DNA of 64,000 nucleotides from Pempheris klunzingeri (Eukaryota > Chordata > Actinopteri > Acropomatiformes > Pempheridae). A model generated the notes under the pieces. The model was given only the letters and a program-made list of their open reading frames with translations. It did no database searches and was not told the DNA's origin. The position numbers and the translations under genes are program-made. Shown one piece after another: positions 45,601-58,045 of this stretch; the stretch's first letter is position 1, and every line of letters starts with the position of its first letter. The stretch covers positions 12,148,001 to 12,212,000 of the forward strand of contig NC_092022.1 in NCBI RefSeq assembly GCF_042242105.1, written 5' to 3'.

Positions 45601-48600
45601 ATTCACATTTCTTTTTTCTGCTTCATTTTTCTATCCTTGTGTGAACATGTGGTCCTTATTAATACAGAAACACATGTAAAGTTTATTCTCAGAATCTAAC
45701 ATGAAAGAGTCTCCTTCAGTAATTCGCTGCTGGACCACATTTGTTCACCATAACTTGTCATTTGTTTCCTACTAGGTTTTGTGGCTAAGCGATGATGCCA
45801 CTCCTACAACTCCATCTCCTCGGCCCTCAGACTCTGCATCCGGGATGGGCCAAGGGGGAATCACATCAGAGCTGAATCCTATGGGGCCTGGCGGGTTAGC
45901 TAAACCTCAACCAACACGACCACAGCACACCACGCCTGACCCCGAGTTTGCAACTGAGGTAAAAAAATTTTTTAAAAAGTTACCTAGAGACATCAGCAGA
46001 AGACACCAGTCAGCCTCACACACACACACACACACACTATAGTAGCATTCCCTGTCCTTATTTATCACACAGGGGGTGCTGCGCATCAATCTGGTGGAGG
46101 CCCAAAACCTGATCGCGAAGGACAACTTCATGGGGGGCATGGTGAAGGGAAAAAGCGACCCCTATGTCAAGATCCGTGTGGCTGGTATCACTTACCGCAG
46201 CCACACCATCAAAGAAAACCTCAATCCCATCTGGAATGAACTCTATGAGGTATTACATGTGATAAGTAGATTCTTCTACTGAAAGAAGTTTGTTATTCTA
46301 CTCATCTGATGAAATTATTAGGTTTTAGATAAGATTTTTATTTTTGTTTCTATGATTTAGGTGATTTTGACTCAGCTTCCTGGTCAGGAGATCCAGTTTG
46401 AGTTGTTTGACAAGGACATCGATCAGGATGACTTCCTCGGGAGGTGTGCCCTGACGTCACAAATAAACCTTTCACATCATTTATAACCACACTGTCCCCG
46501 GAAAATATATCACTGAGGATTAAGCATTGATTGATTCCTGTCTTTGCAGGTTCAAGCTTAACCTACGAGACATCATCAGCGCACAATTTATTGATACGGT
46601 ATGTGACACACAGTTGAAAGGCTTTGAACAGATAATTTAACAAGTGATACTCACACTTATATTCGTATTGCAACCCAGACATTTTTGTGCCACTCTCATT
46701 ATAGTGGTACACTCTAAATGATGTGAAGTCAGGCCGAGTTCACCTGTTGCTGGAGTGGCTGCCCAGAGTCTCTGACCTACCCAGACTTGAGCAGGTAAGA
46801 TAATTACTCTTTTGTTTTATTTCTTTTATGATCCTTTTCTTGGATCTACCAAAGCAGCATACAAATACTGGATATCTAATAGTTGTAATGATAATAGTTT
46901 AATAGTTGTACATACCTTTAGTGGCACAAAATTCAAAGTAATTACAAAGACATTAATAAAATAAAATAAAATAGATACGGGTATGAAAACGTTCATAAAA
47001 TATTTTTCAACTTGTCTTTTTTAATACAGTACTTGCATACCATATGTACAATGAAAGAGTTATTGGTCGTTATAATTCTTCCTCCTGCAGTGCAACTGCT
47101 GTATAAGAGAAAGGGGACAAACCTTGCCATCGTCTGTCATGGCTCTGTGCAGAAATGCATGTCAGAGTTTAGCCAAAGTTAATACGAGGCTTCAGCGGTC
47201 TGCGATGAACAGACTGTGTTTCCACAGACTGTGGTTCCTTGCTCAGTGGCAGCAGAGGGATACTTTTGCATGTAGGTTTGTTTCTGGCTGGGACCCAACA
47301 GCTGTAACATGATTCTTCCTTCTTGATTTGTGTAACTCCGTCTGCTGAAGCCTCATATTAACTTCAGCGGAGTTTGAAAGTGCATTTTTGCACAGAAAAT
47401 GATGAAAGACTGTAGATTTTATCCACCATCTTTTACTGTGGAGTTGTGCCAAGGAGGGACTGCTTCATGGACAGGAGGAATGAAAAAATAAAAACTGTGA
47501 GAGTCTGGTACTCTTGTTTACCACTGCAGTTGTTTGGTTGCTATGACAGATACAAACACTTATAATCAACAGGAAAGAGACGTTTGCAGTGATGGTTGCT
47601 TTGTGCGTGTGGTTGTGGACCATGAACTTATCTTTGCAGATGCTGAATGTAGATTAGTATTTATGTTCATATCTTTGTTGGTAGTATGGTGAGGGAAATG
47701 TAAATCACATCTTTCTTACTCCCCTCCACTTTTTCTCTCTCTGTGTGACATAATTTCCCACTTCCTACAGATCCTGCAGTACCAGTCCCAGCAGTCGTAC
47801 CAGAACAAGGTTGTGCCGTCAGCTGCTGTGCTGTTTGTGTATGTGGAGCGTGCCCATGGCCTGCCGGTGAGATAATACACATGAGACCTTTGGGTTCTAT
47901 TGACGTGTGCTTTTCCTCGTGCTAGAGAGTGCAGAAGTACAGAAGTTGCCAGTGTATTATATCACTTCATTTATACGTTAAATCACTAGTGGTGTAATGT
48001 GTGCTATAAATGTAGTGGATGTGCTTTGTTACAATTTTTGTATTACAATATTCTTCCAGTTGAAGAAGAGTGGAAAGGAGCCAAAAGTTGGAGCTGAAAT
48101 TATCCTCAAAAGCATCTCACACAGAACCAAGGTAGGACTGTGACTTCTTAGATGACGCTGTGAATGTAACAAAACAAAAGTGTTGTTTAAAAAGTCATTA
48201 AATTCTCCCGTTCATATTTTTCCTAGATTTATGAGCGCTCCACATCCCCCCGATGGGATGAGGCCTTCCACTTTTTGGTTCGTGACCCCAAAGATGAAAC
48301 ACTGATAGTGAAGGTGAGAGTCATTAACAGTAACTGTTCAGCATCATGTCTGAATTATGCATCTGTGAAGCAGATAAAATCAATCAATACCATTTATTAG
48401 TGTGTTAAAGCCAGCATTTTGTGTATCTCTGTATGTGTGTATTTAGCTCTCCCATAGCTGGGGCCAGGCTCTTGGGTCTTTGACTCTTCCTCTCAGAGAG
48501 GTGCTGGTCGAGCCCGGCTTGGTGTTGGACCGCTGGCTCAATCTGGATGGAGCACTGCCGGAAAGCCAGATACTACTGAGGGCCACACTCAAGGTGATGA

Positions 48601-49993
48601 CAATACATCCTACTTATAATCTCTACCAATATATTGCAGCATGTACCTGTGTGAGTAATGTCCTGATTAAAGTTATTAATTCTGTACTGTATCACTTGGT
48701 TTTTGCAGCTTTTTCCCTGAATAGAACCAATATTGCAATGCACTGAATGCTGAACTTCACAGTTTACTGTCTTTCTGCATAGCAAGTCTGTAGAATACAG
48801 GCTTTCTTTAGATGTGAGGTAAAAGATAATTATGCAGCAGCAATGTCATGCTAAGCCATGAGCTCTGTTTCTTTATGTTATGCAGATCTTGGACACTCAG
48901 CTGGCAGTGTGTCGGAAGTCTCCAGGGGACGGAGGCATCGAAGAAGTCATGCCCAGATGGGTACCTTCCCATCTAGACATCAGACAGAGAAGTGGATTCT
49001 CCATGTGAGTTCACACATGCTAGCCTTTACTGTAAAGATAGTAGTTATCAGGGTTTCCTTAGTGCACTGCGCACAGGATGCACATCCTGGTTTGTGTCTG
49101 TTCTTTATTAAAATAATCACATTTACCACACTGTGTGTTTAGAGTTGTTGATAACGCACCCACAGCAGGCCAGGTGAAGCTTAGCATCGGCTACTCCACA
49201 GAGGAGAGCAGACTCTTCATCACCGTTCACTCCTGCAGGTGACACACCTCACATCTTTAACATCACATTTTTGACCTGGAGTGCTCTGTACCAACACATG
49301 TTGTGAATGTGATCGCTATTAACCCGCAGAAACCTGGCAGCCTGTTCAAAGGACGGCGCAGACCCTTATGTTTCCTTCATCCTGCTGCCTGACAAGAAGG
49401 CCACAACCAAGAGGAGAACCAGCACCAAGAAGAGAGACCTCAACCCAGAATTCAACGAGAGGCAAGACAAAACAAATGAGACACGCATGATAGTGAAGGA
49501 AGTGCGAGGAGTCTGACTGATCACCTATTCCTCTCCCTCACTGTAGGTTTGACTTTGAGTTCTCTCTGGAGGAGTCCACACAGAGAAGACTGGACCTGTC
49601 TGTGAAGAACAGTGTCTCCTTCATGAGCAGAGAGAGAGAGCTTATTGGCAAGGTATGCATTATCAGATGCGTTTGGAGTGGAGTTAGCTCTTTCCAAACA
49701 TCACATTGGTGTTGCTGGAGCGATTATGACCAGACACCAGAGATACTGACACGTGAAACATCATCTTTTGCTTTTCCTTGTTGCCCTCAGTTGCAGCTGG
49801 ACCTTGACCAAATTGACCTAAAGACTGGTGTCACACAATGGTAAAACTCAAACAGCTTCTGAACAATATTGTGCAATAATACAGTTGTGTCAACAAATCT
49901 ATGTCCAAATGTGACTTTACTCGAGATTATTTAAACGACAAATTGTGCTCTTTCTGTTTTTCCAGGTACGATTTGGTAGCAGAAACCAACTAG
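36659..49993 (+). CDS. esyt1: Extended synaptotagmin-1 (E-Syt1), ER-plasma membrane tether
   Basis: 31 coding exons: 36659-36961, 38034-38075, 39783-39917, 40192-40265, 40502-40574, 40667-40756, 40866-40921, 42324-42444, 42638-42814, 43329-43411, 43580-43628, 43907-43996, 44456-44551, 44640-44711, 44808-44894, 45086-45235, 45776-45958, 46073-46249, 46361-46443, 46550-46598, 46705-46794, 47771-47866, 48060-48131, 48227-48313, 48447-48593, 48886-49004, 49143-49238, 49330-49461, 49547-49652, 49791-49840, 49966-49993. Total 3213 nt, 1070 aa (human about 1104). E-Syt1 is anchored in the ER, binds the plasma membrane when Ca2+ rises and transfers lipids. Order: hydrophobic hairpin (~24-62), SMP lipid-transfer domain (~105-298), C2A (from ~299), C2B, a Ser/Pro/Thr-rich linker (567-627), C2C (from 628), C2D, C2E. 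Ca2+-type acidic loops are seen in C2A (GKSDPYA, FDKDPDQDD) and C2C (GKSDPYV, FDKDIDQDD). Intron 28 uses a GC donor. Five C2 domains separate it from E-Syt2 and E-Syt3 (three). Confidence 0.96.
36962..38033 (+). other. esyt1: esyt1 intron 1
   Basis: A 1.07-kb intron. It has a GT-rich stretch at 37590-37632 and nothing else recognisable. Confidence 0.65.
38076..39782 (+). other. esyt1: esyt1 intron 2
   Basis: A 1.7-kb intron with no recognised repeat or exon. Confidence 0.65.
40922..42323 (+). other. esyt1: esyt1 intron 7, with a possible dispersed repeat
   Basis: A 1.4-kb intron. The segment at about 41160-41530 (containing CACCAAATGTGTATTAATCC and AAAATAGTCCCCAACAATTCC) resembles a fish repeat I have seen before but cannot name. 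Its limits are unclear. Confidence 0.35.
46017..46038. repeat. Short (CA)n tract in esyt1 intron 17
   Basis: Eleven CA units, ending about 35 bp before the acceptor of exon 18. Confidence 0.95.
46795..47770 (+). other. esyt1: esyt1 intron 21
   Basis: A 976-bp intron separating the exons of C2C from those of C2D. No recognised feature. Confidence 0.65.
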
Positions 49994-51080
49994 AAGAATC
50001 GACGGTTGGTTTTTAGTACTACATAACATTAAGTGTTGCTTCTGTGAACTGTGATTTGTGTGTTTGTATATTCAGCTTAAAATGAAAAAGAATCCACCAT
50101 CACTGGAGAAAAAAAGGATGATATCATATCTGCTCCACAAAAACAGAGCCCATCCATATTCATGAGAAGAAACTTTACATGTAGCTTATCATCCGTAAAG
50201 TGTAAACTGTGCTGAATCGATGCCGCCCTGGACAGATTCTTCAGTAGAATATTTTGGCTGAATAGATATTTGATAATAATGCAACTATGTTGCACAACCT
50301 ACCAAATTTCTATATGTTTAAAAGCATGTCAAAGTCCTCTTTGAGTTTTATTTATAAAAGGGCTTATGTTAAAAGGTAATTATCCTAAAGTATGTCAATG
50401 TTTTATGGATTTACAGCATTCAACACAACTGAAATAGATACCTTTGGATTTTATTCTTTACAACCTTCAAATAATTCCTGATGTTGCTCAGTTTATATAT
50501 GTTTTTATTATTGCCTTAAGTATTACAAAACTGTGCAGTTTGTCAGTGTTTTGGAATTATGTTTCAAATGATGTTTTATATGTTTTAACCAGAGCTCTCT
50601 TAAAGTTGCTTTTATAAATCAAAGTATTACAAACCTAAACCCTCATATTTACCACTGAAAACAGAGGTATGATACTGTAAGCAGAGTCTAATTCACTGTG
50701 CTTTTATGAAGAGAAAACTTTGTAGATACTGAAAACACATCGCTGGTGTTATTACGCACATGCTTCTTTGTGTTTGTATGTGTTTGTAGCGCTAAATGCA
50801 ACAGGCTGATGCTGTCAGCCGTGTTTACACTTTATTTTTCAAGCAGAAAGTCTCATGACCTTATGAGAGGAAGCAAATATTGTTTGCCAGCAGTGGGACA
50901 GCTTCCACGTACCACTGCTGTCACCGCACCACAAAGGCCTGGACACTGATTTGTGGTTATGGAGAGAAAATAATGTTTAAGTGTCCAAACTGAAGAAGAA
51001 AACAGCTGAGCTTTGGCATTATTTGACATATCATCATGTATCTGCTGAAGTTGTTGATTAAAATTTGCATTCTCATGAAT
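49994..51080 (+). other. esyt1: esyt1 3' UTR
   Basis: A/T-rich non-coding sequence after the stop at 49991-49993. The best poly(A) candidate is ATTAAA at 51057-51062, followed by T/G-rich sequence. A shorter end cannot be excluded. Confidence 0.5.
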
Positions 51081-51574
51081 CAAACCAGTCTGGTAACTTC
51101 ATTTTTGTGTAAACACCTACACTGTACACCAATAGTGATTAGTACAATCAGCTTAAAACGGTACAGCTCTGGTTTGCTTTTGGCCAGCACTTCACCTTTG
51201 TTGTGAAAGATTTTATATCTGAAATTAATGTGATTTCAATTGGTACACAGTCAACAGCCCTTTATGGAGAAAGCTGATTGTCAAAATTTTGATCTGTGAT
51301 GTGGGATTTTGCAATTGCCATTCACTTTGCACCTAATTACTCCGTCACTGTCCTGTCTTTGGACATATCTCTGGGACTCCACTGTTGATACATCTGAAAA
51401 TTAACTAAGATTAACTAAATAGCTCATGTGATGCCACCTAACAGGCTTTTTGTCCAATATTTTCAGTGTCTGGTTGTAAAAGGATGTGAGGTTTCTGATT
51501 GTAGATGGTGGCGCTTGAGCCCCCACAGTCATACAATATGAAACATGGGAGGGAGGGAAAATGGGAAAATCATA

Positions 51575-51775
51575 GAATTCAATTCAATACAGTTCAGTTC
51601 AGTTCAATTGAATTAAGTTGTTTTATTGTCATATGTACAGATAAAAACAAGTTTCATTGCACAATGAAATTCTTGCTTTGCCCTGTTGCCTTTAATGCTG
51701 CCTCAGTATCAAAACAATAAATAGATACATAAAAAAAGAAAAGAGATAAATAAACAGTAGCTATACAAGAATAAC
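51575..51775. repeat. Possible dispersed fish retroelement fragment
   Basis: The motifs GTTTTATTGTCATATGTACA and CATTGCACAATGAAATTCTTG followed by an A-rich tail resemble a dispersed fish repeat that I know from the 3' part of retroelements. A similar motif pair is near 31570-31610. Family and limits are uncertain. Confidence 0.4.
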
Positions 51776-52541
51776 TGAGTGGGTATGTAGTGCCTGATTA
51801 ATTTGCCAAACAAACAATTTGAACTAAATTCTAAAATATTACACTTCGGGATGTTTTGGTCAGATGTCGTGCTTATATCTCACCACCAGGTCGCGATAAA
51901 GTGCTGATGAACCCTCAGTTTCCTGTCCAGCTGTATATGGGCTCACTGCCTACAGATGTGAGGGGCAGGCCGACAGGGATGAAGTGATTGACAGGTGTTT
52001 CTGCCAACAGGAGCGCCTCCTCCCTCCGCTGGGGGCGGGACTAGAGGAGAAAACCTGCCCTCTGAGTGGAGGCAACAGCAAAGGGCTTAATCAGGATCAC
52101 ACAACAATAATGAATGGAAACACGTCGTGGCCAAGAAAGTTGAGCAGCCTCTGAAAGTAACTGTTTGTCGGCATTTGAAAGTCATCTGTCGTGAGGGGAA
52201 ATCTGTAGTAAGTAATGGATTGGCCAGGTAAATTAGAAAGTACTTTCTGGAGGAGAAAGCAGCTGTACTTTTATTGTTACTTTTGAAAGTTTTGAAGGGA
52301 AACTACAGTGGGACGCACTGTAAACCTAAACGCGTGAGTTAAGTGTAAATGGCATTTTGGGACATTAACAGGAGACTACTGCGCTGTCAGCTGTTTATCT
52401 CTGTGGATTATTTGGATTAATCCGTGAATGAAATTGTTGGAATACTTGTGGAGGTTTTACTTGGATTATCATCACTGAAAGAAGCTGAGGGACTGCGAGG
52501 TTTCGTGGCCAGAGGAGGATTCATCACATCTGTGGGTAAAA

Positions 52542-52655
52542 ATGGGTAACATAGAAAGTGTGGATGGCCAGTCGGAGATGAAGCATCACATCATGCCCCT
52601 GAAGGTGCCCATGCCTGACCCCACCGAGCTGGAGGAGAAATTTGCCATCGTTTTG
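52542..52655 (+). CDS. fmnl3: Formin-like protein, first coding exon (probably fmnl3); gene continues outside the window
   Basis: Only exon 1 (38 codons) is in the window: it begins [10 protein letters not shown] and ends [10 protein letters not shown] before a GTAAGT donor at 52656. Formin-like proteins are diaphanous-related formins that nucleate and elongate actin filaments at the cell cortex and in filopodia. MGN with Gly2 is the N-myristoylation signal of this subfamily, and the (V/L)PMP(D/E)P.ELEE(K/R)FA(I/L)VL block is the conserved start of the FMNL GTPase-binding domain. The peptide looks about equally close to FMNL2 and FMNL3; I chose fmnl3 because the other genes here belong to the human 12q13 region, where FMNL3 lies. 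The upstream interval 51900-52541 holds the probable promoter and 5' UTR. Confidence 0.75.
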
Positions 52656-52812
52656 GTAAGTTTGATCCGCTCAGCTTGTCATGGCATCTAAATGATATCT
52701 AACAACTTTCACATGTGGTCTGTTTTAATTTCAACCTCACTCAAATTCAATTTCACATTCAAAACACAAGCATCCCTAAAGAGTCCTGCTTTTGTTTCAA
52801 TAACTTGCATTA

Positions 52813-52814
<2 letters not shown>

Positions 52815-52846
<32 letters not shown>
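52815..52846. repeat. (GT)n microsatellite
   Basis: About 16 GT units in the first intron of the formin-like gene. Confidence 0.97.
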
Positions 52847-52849
<3 letters not shown>

Positions 52850-54195
52850 GCACCTCTCCGTGTCTTCATCGCCCATTATGAGCCACTGATTCTTGCACTG
52901 AGCCGACCTGAGCTGTCCCTCCCCTCATTCTCTGCCTGCTGTCCCCCCTCTCCTGCGGTTCTTTTGTCTCCCCTGAAATCAGACAACTCAGCGTTTGGCT
53001 GAAGTGGCAAACACCGAGCACAGCATGGAGAGAGCAGGGAGGGGGAGGATTTTTTTTATTTTTTTTTTAATCTCCAGGGAGGAGGGACATTATACTGTAT
53101 ATCCTTGACAGAGCGCATATCTCGGCATTCTTCGTCTGGGTTTATTTAAAGTTTTCTCGCTGCGGGCGAACCATCTGAAAACAACATTTTCTGAATTCCC
53201 CCAAAACTCCCACACCCGAAGAGTGTCTCTCCTCCCCTCCCTCCGCACTCCACATCAGGCTGGGGCTGAGCTGTCTGAGCGCTTTGTGATACTGAGCACA
53301 CAGTCAACACCCACTTTTACCAACTATCAACACACTCAAGAGACTCAGTCATCCGACATCAGGAGGACATTTCTTCTCTTGGTTCATCGCAACAAGGGGC
53401 TTTACTCATTTTCTGCGTTTTAGGAGCTACCAGGTGGAGCTGTTCTCAGAATAACCTCAGTGTCAGAGATGATTACCATCCATGACTAAGAGGATGCTGC
53501 AGTCAGGGTGGAAGATATCTGATCCACTACTGACTGTTTTGCTAATCTATTTATCATATGAGTTATATTCTAGGCAGAGCTTTTAAATTAATTTGTCTTA
53601 TGTGTTAGTAAACTGAGCATTTTTGGGCTGATTGTTAGATGAAACAAGACATTTGAAGATGTCGCCTTGGGCTTAAAAAAAAAACTTGTGATGGACATTT
53701 TCACTATCTGACATTTTACAGACCAGATTATTAACTGATTATGTATCCAGAAAAAAAAGAAAACAAAATGGATATTGAAAGTAATCTTTAGTCGCTGCTC
53801 ATTCACTTAAGCAGATTTGAGGTTTTGTGTTTCACTTTTGTGAAAGTGCATCAGAGCAGCCTGTAGCACCTGATACCTGTCTGGGAAAAATCTGTTGCAG
53901 AAAATTGTTTAGTTTTTCTTACTTTTATGTAAATGTAGTTTTAGTAGTAGTATTAATTACAACAAAAGGTTCTTGTACAGAAAGGCGGATTGGAGAACAA
54001 ACCTTTACTGTCAACCCCCCCCCCCAAAAAAAATCCTTCACTTTATTCCTGTTTTGGTTCTCAGATCTGCATCATTCATAACAGTTCATATGAATGTTAC
54101 CTGATAAAGGTCAAAGAAATTCATTGGTTAATACAAGTGATCAGCATGTGATGTAGTGTTTTCTGGTCACTATTATGGGCCTCTGTAAATAATTT

Positions 54196-54425
54196 TAAAG
54201 GTGTAATTCAACCTTTTTTTAACCTCATATCTGGCCACAACAATCAGCTGGTTCGCTTAGTTTAGCTTTAAGACTGGAAACAGGTGGAAACGGCCAGCCT
54301 GGCTAACATGTCATATCTCTTTGGTTTAAAATGCATAAAAACCTGTGAAAGTGAAGTAGACATTGCTTCATTTTAAGGGGGCTGTAAGCCAAAAGCAGTA
54401 GGAGCAACCAGCCTATAGTAAAGCT
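54196..54425 (+). repeat. MITE-like teleost repeat, copy 1
   Basis: Begins TAAAGGTGTAATTCAACCTT and contains TTCGCTTAGTTTAGCTTTAA, GACTGGAAACAGG, GGAAACGGCCAGCCTGGC and TATCTCTTTGGTTTAAAATG in that order, the core of a dispersed fish repeat that I recall. Same orientation as copy 2. Confidence 0.6.
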
Positions 54426-57400
54426 ATGATGGCACAATTATGGAAATGCTCATCTTAGGGCAAGATCAGAGACTCCACTGAAGAGAACTGGCCGGGACCA
54501 GAGTTCAATAGGGCGTACTTCATGAAATAGTTACATTAGGATGACACATTTTTCACAGTAAGCAGTAAAAAAATCCTTCAAAAAAGCTACTATTTTTTTT
54601 ACATTTATTCAAGTAACACTTTTTCTATGCAACATTATTCACAAGACTTATATCTGAGTTGCATATTTAAGTACTCCTCCCACCCCAAACCTCAGTAACA
54701 TCACTCCAACCTGTTGCTCTGTTAAAGTGTTCCAGCACAGCAGGTTCAGAGAGCATAAAATACATAAAGACAAAATTCAGAGAGGATTTTTAATGTAGAG
54801 AATATACAGCCTGTTTCTTTTTTGTTTTTCACAGGTGCTCATTTTGTGCTCCTCACTCCACATTTCAGACATAACCCCACCCGGCCTTGATTTTCAGCTG
54901 TTTAAGACCTTAATTACAGCATCAAGCAGCAAAGAGCTGGGATCCTCTCAGCATTACTCAGATAACACGAACACTTTGTGGACCCTCCATGCTTCTGGAA
55001 TAAAGCCATTATTTTCTTGCCAGCTACAGAGTGAAGCCCTCATATGAAGAGACAAGCACAGCAAGGAGCCATTCATGCCCTGCTTGTTGACTGCTGTGAT
55101 AAGTCACAGCTATTATGACAATTATAATAATAATAATGATAAATTCTAACAATTATACACTCTAATACACTGTAAGCACTTCTATGACCACTCGATTTGG
55201 GTTTCTTTCATGCAGATCACTCATTACTTGGGACATTTTAGATGAATGTATGAATGTTTCCATGTGACCGATTTGTACAATTTCCCAACAAACAAAAAAT
55301 ATCAACCGACATCCTGCCAAGAGACTGGAACAGTTTGCAGTATGTTGAATGCCCTGCAAGACAAAGTCAATCCCTGTCATTATGTTCAGCCGTGCAGAGC
55401 AGATGATTTCTATGCAAGAGGCAGTAGACTCAACATTTCAGTTGTGCTTTGGACTGGGAAAAGTTTTCAAGCTCTCCAACCCCACCCTGCCCTACCCTAT
55501 AGCAGCTCCAGATTTCCTTTACTTTGTGGGAAAGAACAACACGCTTGTATATTTTAGCGGTCTTATCAGACAATGGTTCTTCTCTCTGCCCTGCTCGCCC
55601 CTTGTTGTGAGATAAAGGTGCATCAAAAGCTTCAGTCTTCGCGGTTGGAGGTCCTCAGGAAGACAAGGTCATGGTTCTGTTATCTGGCAGTGGATATAGA
55701 TCTGGGTGCTCCCAAAGTATAATATCTATGCTAAAAATAGTCCGAGCTTTGCTTTTTCTAGGTTTCTTCCTTCAGTATTTGTTAGTGGAGGCATAATTGG
55801 CTTCATTGTAGAATCAGAAATAACACATTTCCCATAAATGGATATTCTAAGATGGGTAATTTCCCCTCCTCTAAGCCACTGTGTTTTCTCCTGCATGATG
55901 GCATGCTGATGTAAACAGATGTGTCTGCATCTGCGTGGCGAGACTGCCCTCTCCTCTCAGACACAGCGCACAGACGTCCCACCAGACTGACAGCAGCCCA
56001 TAATGATGTCATGGGTGCAGCAGCTTTCGCCAGTGTAGTAATATCCCTGGGCTAATGACTTTAACAGGCCCCCTCTACTGTAGATGGTCGAGGGGAGTGG
56101 AGGAGGGGTGAGACCCCTGGGTTAGCTTCGACTACTTCATGCGGTCTGCTAATAAAATGCCTGGGTCAGTTCTAACCGGCAGCATGTGCTAAAGGCATCG
56201 TCTCATTCTCTACTCTTTTGTCCAGCATCGCCAGAAACAGCCTCTGCTCTGTCTTTTGTGGCTGGAAACAGCTGCCTGGCATTTTCCTTTCTTCGTTTTA
56301 CAGGGGAAATTGCATTGTAGCCAATGGTCGTTGTGGTTAGTTTGCTTTACAGTAATAACTGTGTTCCTGCACGCTTCTACGGGTGCATAACATACCATTA
56401 GTTCATATAGTGATTCAGATCTACCTGGACCTCACAGATAGACAGATGTAGATGCACAACAAAGCAGCCATATCTATAACATGATATCTTGCTCACTGGT
56501 AGCATTGTCCTGATAGTCTTGGCTCAGTTTCCCCTCACTTTATCCTTGGTAACTTTTACTTATCCTCAACTTTGTTCTGTTCCAAATTGAAGTGAACCCT
56601 CTCATTCACTCACCCAGTCAGTGTTTCCTATCTTCCCATTCCTTGAGTTCACACTCACTCTCACTGTGGGTCTGTCCTACAAAGTAACCATCTCCATATG
56701 ACGCCGTCCTTATGAAAATGATGTGAGATGAGTGAGTGACATTTTCAAAGGTGCACGTCTGGCCTGGGATCCTCTTTCAAAGTGCCCGAGCACCAATCCA
56801 CCACTGGATTCCTGCGGTCTGGTCTAGGCTGAGGCCACAGGAGAACTCGGGGAGGGAAAATTCCCTTTGAACTGGCGGTCTGCCACTGTTCTTGGTTGTA
56901 ATGACTTTACCAACATTTTTAAACAGCGCGCACATATTTAAAAGCTGTTAAAGGAGCAACATGGGATTATTTTCACCACTTGATTGCATTGGAAGCCACC
57001 CTAACTGATTTTGTCTGACTCTGCTCAACTCCTCACATCTTTTCTGCTCTGACATCGAGTTGCATCATGCGTAGATGTGCCGCTGCAGCTTTTTTTGGGG
57101 GGGATTTGATTGTTCAAGATGGGTGTCTCATCATTAAGTCACAGCAAATGTTGGGAAAACTACAAATCAAAACAGTTCAGTCAGTGGCAGTGAAACTAGA
57201 CGTGCTGACAATGTGACTCCAGCGCCCTGTGTGACATCACCGTTTCTTGATGGCTGAAGTCTAAAGAAATCTGCGGTGTCTGATAGATGCCACTCAAGTG
57301 GAACTAATGGAGTCAAGCTGTGCAATGCGTTTATTGGAGACAAAACCTAAATCATTTTGATTTGTTTAATGGCGGATGCAGTTTATTTATGTGCTCTGTA

Positions 57401-57799
57401 TGTCTACAGCTCCCTTTCTCACACACATCATCACCAGCATCCCTCCTTTCTGAGGAGACAAAATGTGTTTGTTTCGTCACTTAATTTGGAAGAGCGTGTG
57501 CATCTGGCTCAGCCACCCACCACTATGTCCCAGGAAGAGGGGGATTATGGGAATTGAGTACACACAGTTAACTTGGTTTTAGAGCAGCAGAGCAGGCAGG
57601 GGGGGTTCAGCACAAGGCTGTCCACCTGGCTCTCTCTACCCTCAGGCTACAATTCCCCAATCTGGGCCAGGCTTTATGGGGAGTTTTAGTGCTTCTCCAC
57701 TTCTCTCCTTGCAGTTATTTTGGAAAGCAAAGGTCAAGTTAAAGACCATGACTGAGCAGATGTAACATGCCTACATAGATTTTATGGAGGAAATTTTAG

Positions 57800-58045
57800 A
57801 AAATACACTTAGTTGGGTTTTTTTTTTGCAGAGAGTTAGATCAATCAAAGATCAATGCAGTTCTCATGCCTTTATGGTGATGCTACAGCCGGCAGCCAAT
57901 TAGCTTAGTGTAACATTAAAAACTGGAAATAGGAGGAAACTGTTCAAAGTACAAAAAAGCACCTAAAGCTGACTAATGAATGAATTACCATGAATTACCC
58001 AAAATGCTAAACGATTACACTTGAAACCAGACACACTAAGGGATA
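57800..58045 (+). repeat. MITE-like teleost repeat, copy 2
   Basis: Contains TTTGCAGAGAGTTAGATC, GCTACAGCCGGCAGCCAATT, AGCTTAGTGTAACATTAAAA, ACTGGAAATAGGAGGAAACTG and GCACCTAAAGCTGACTAATG, the same motif order as the family core in copy 1, with a better preserved 5' part. Confidence 0.6.
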
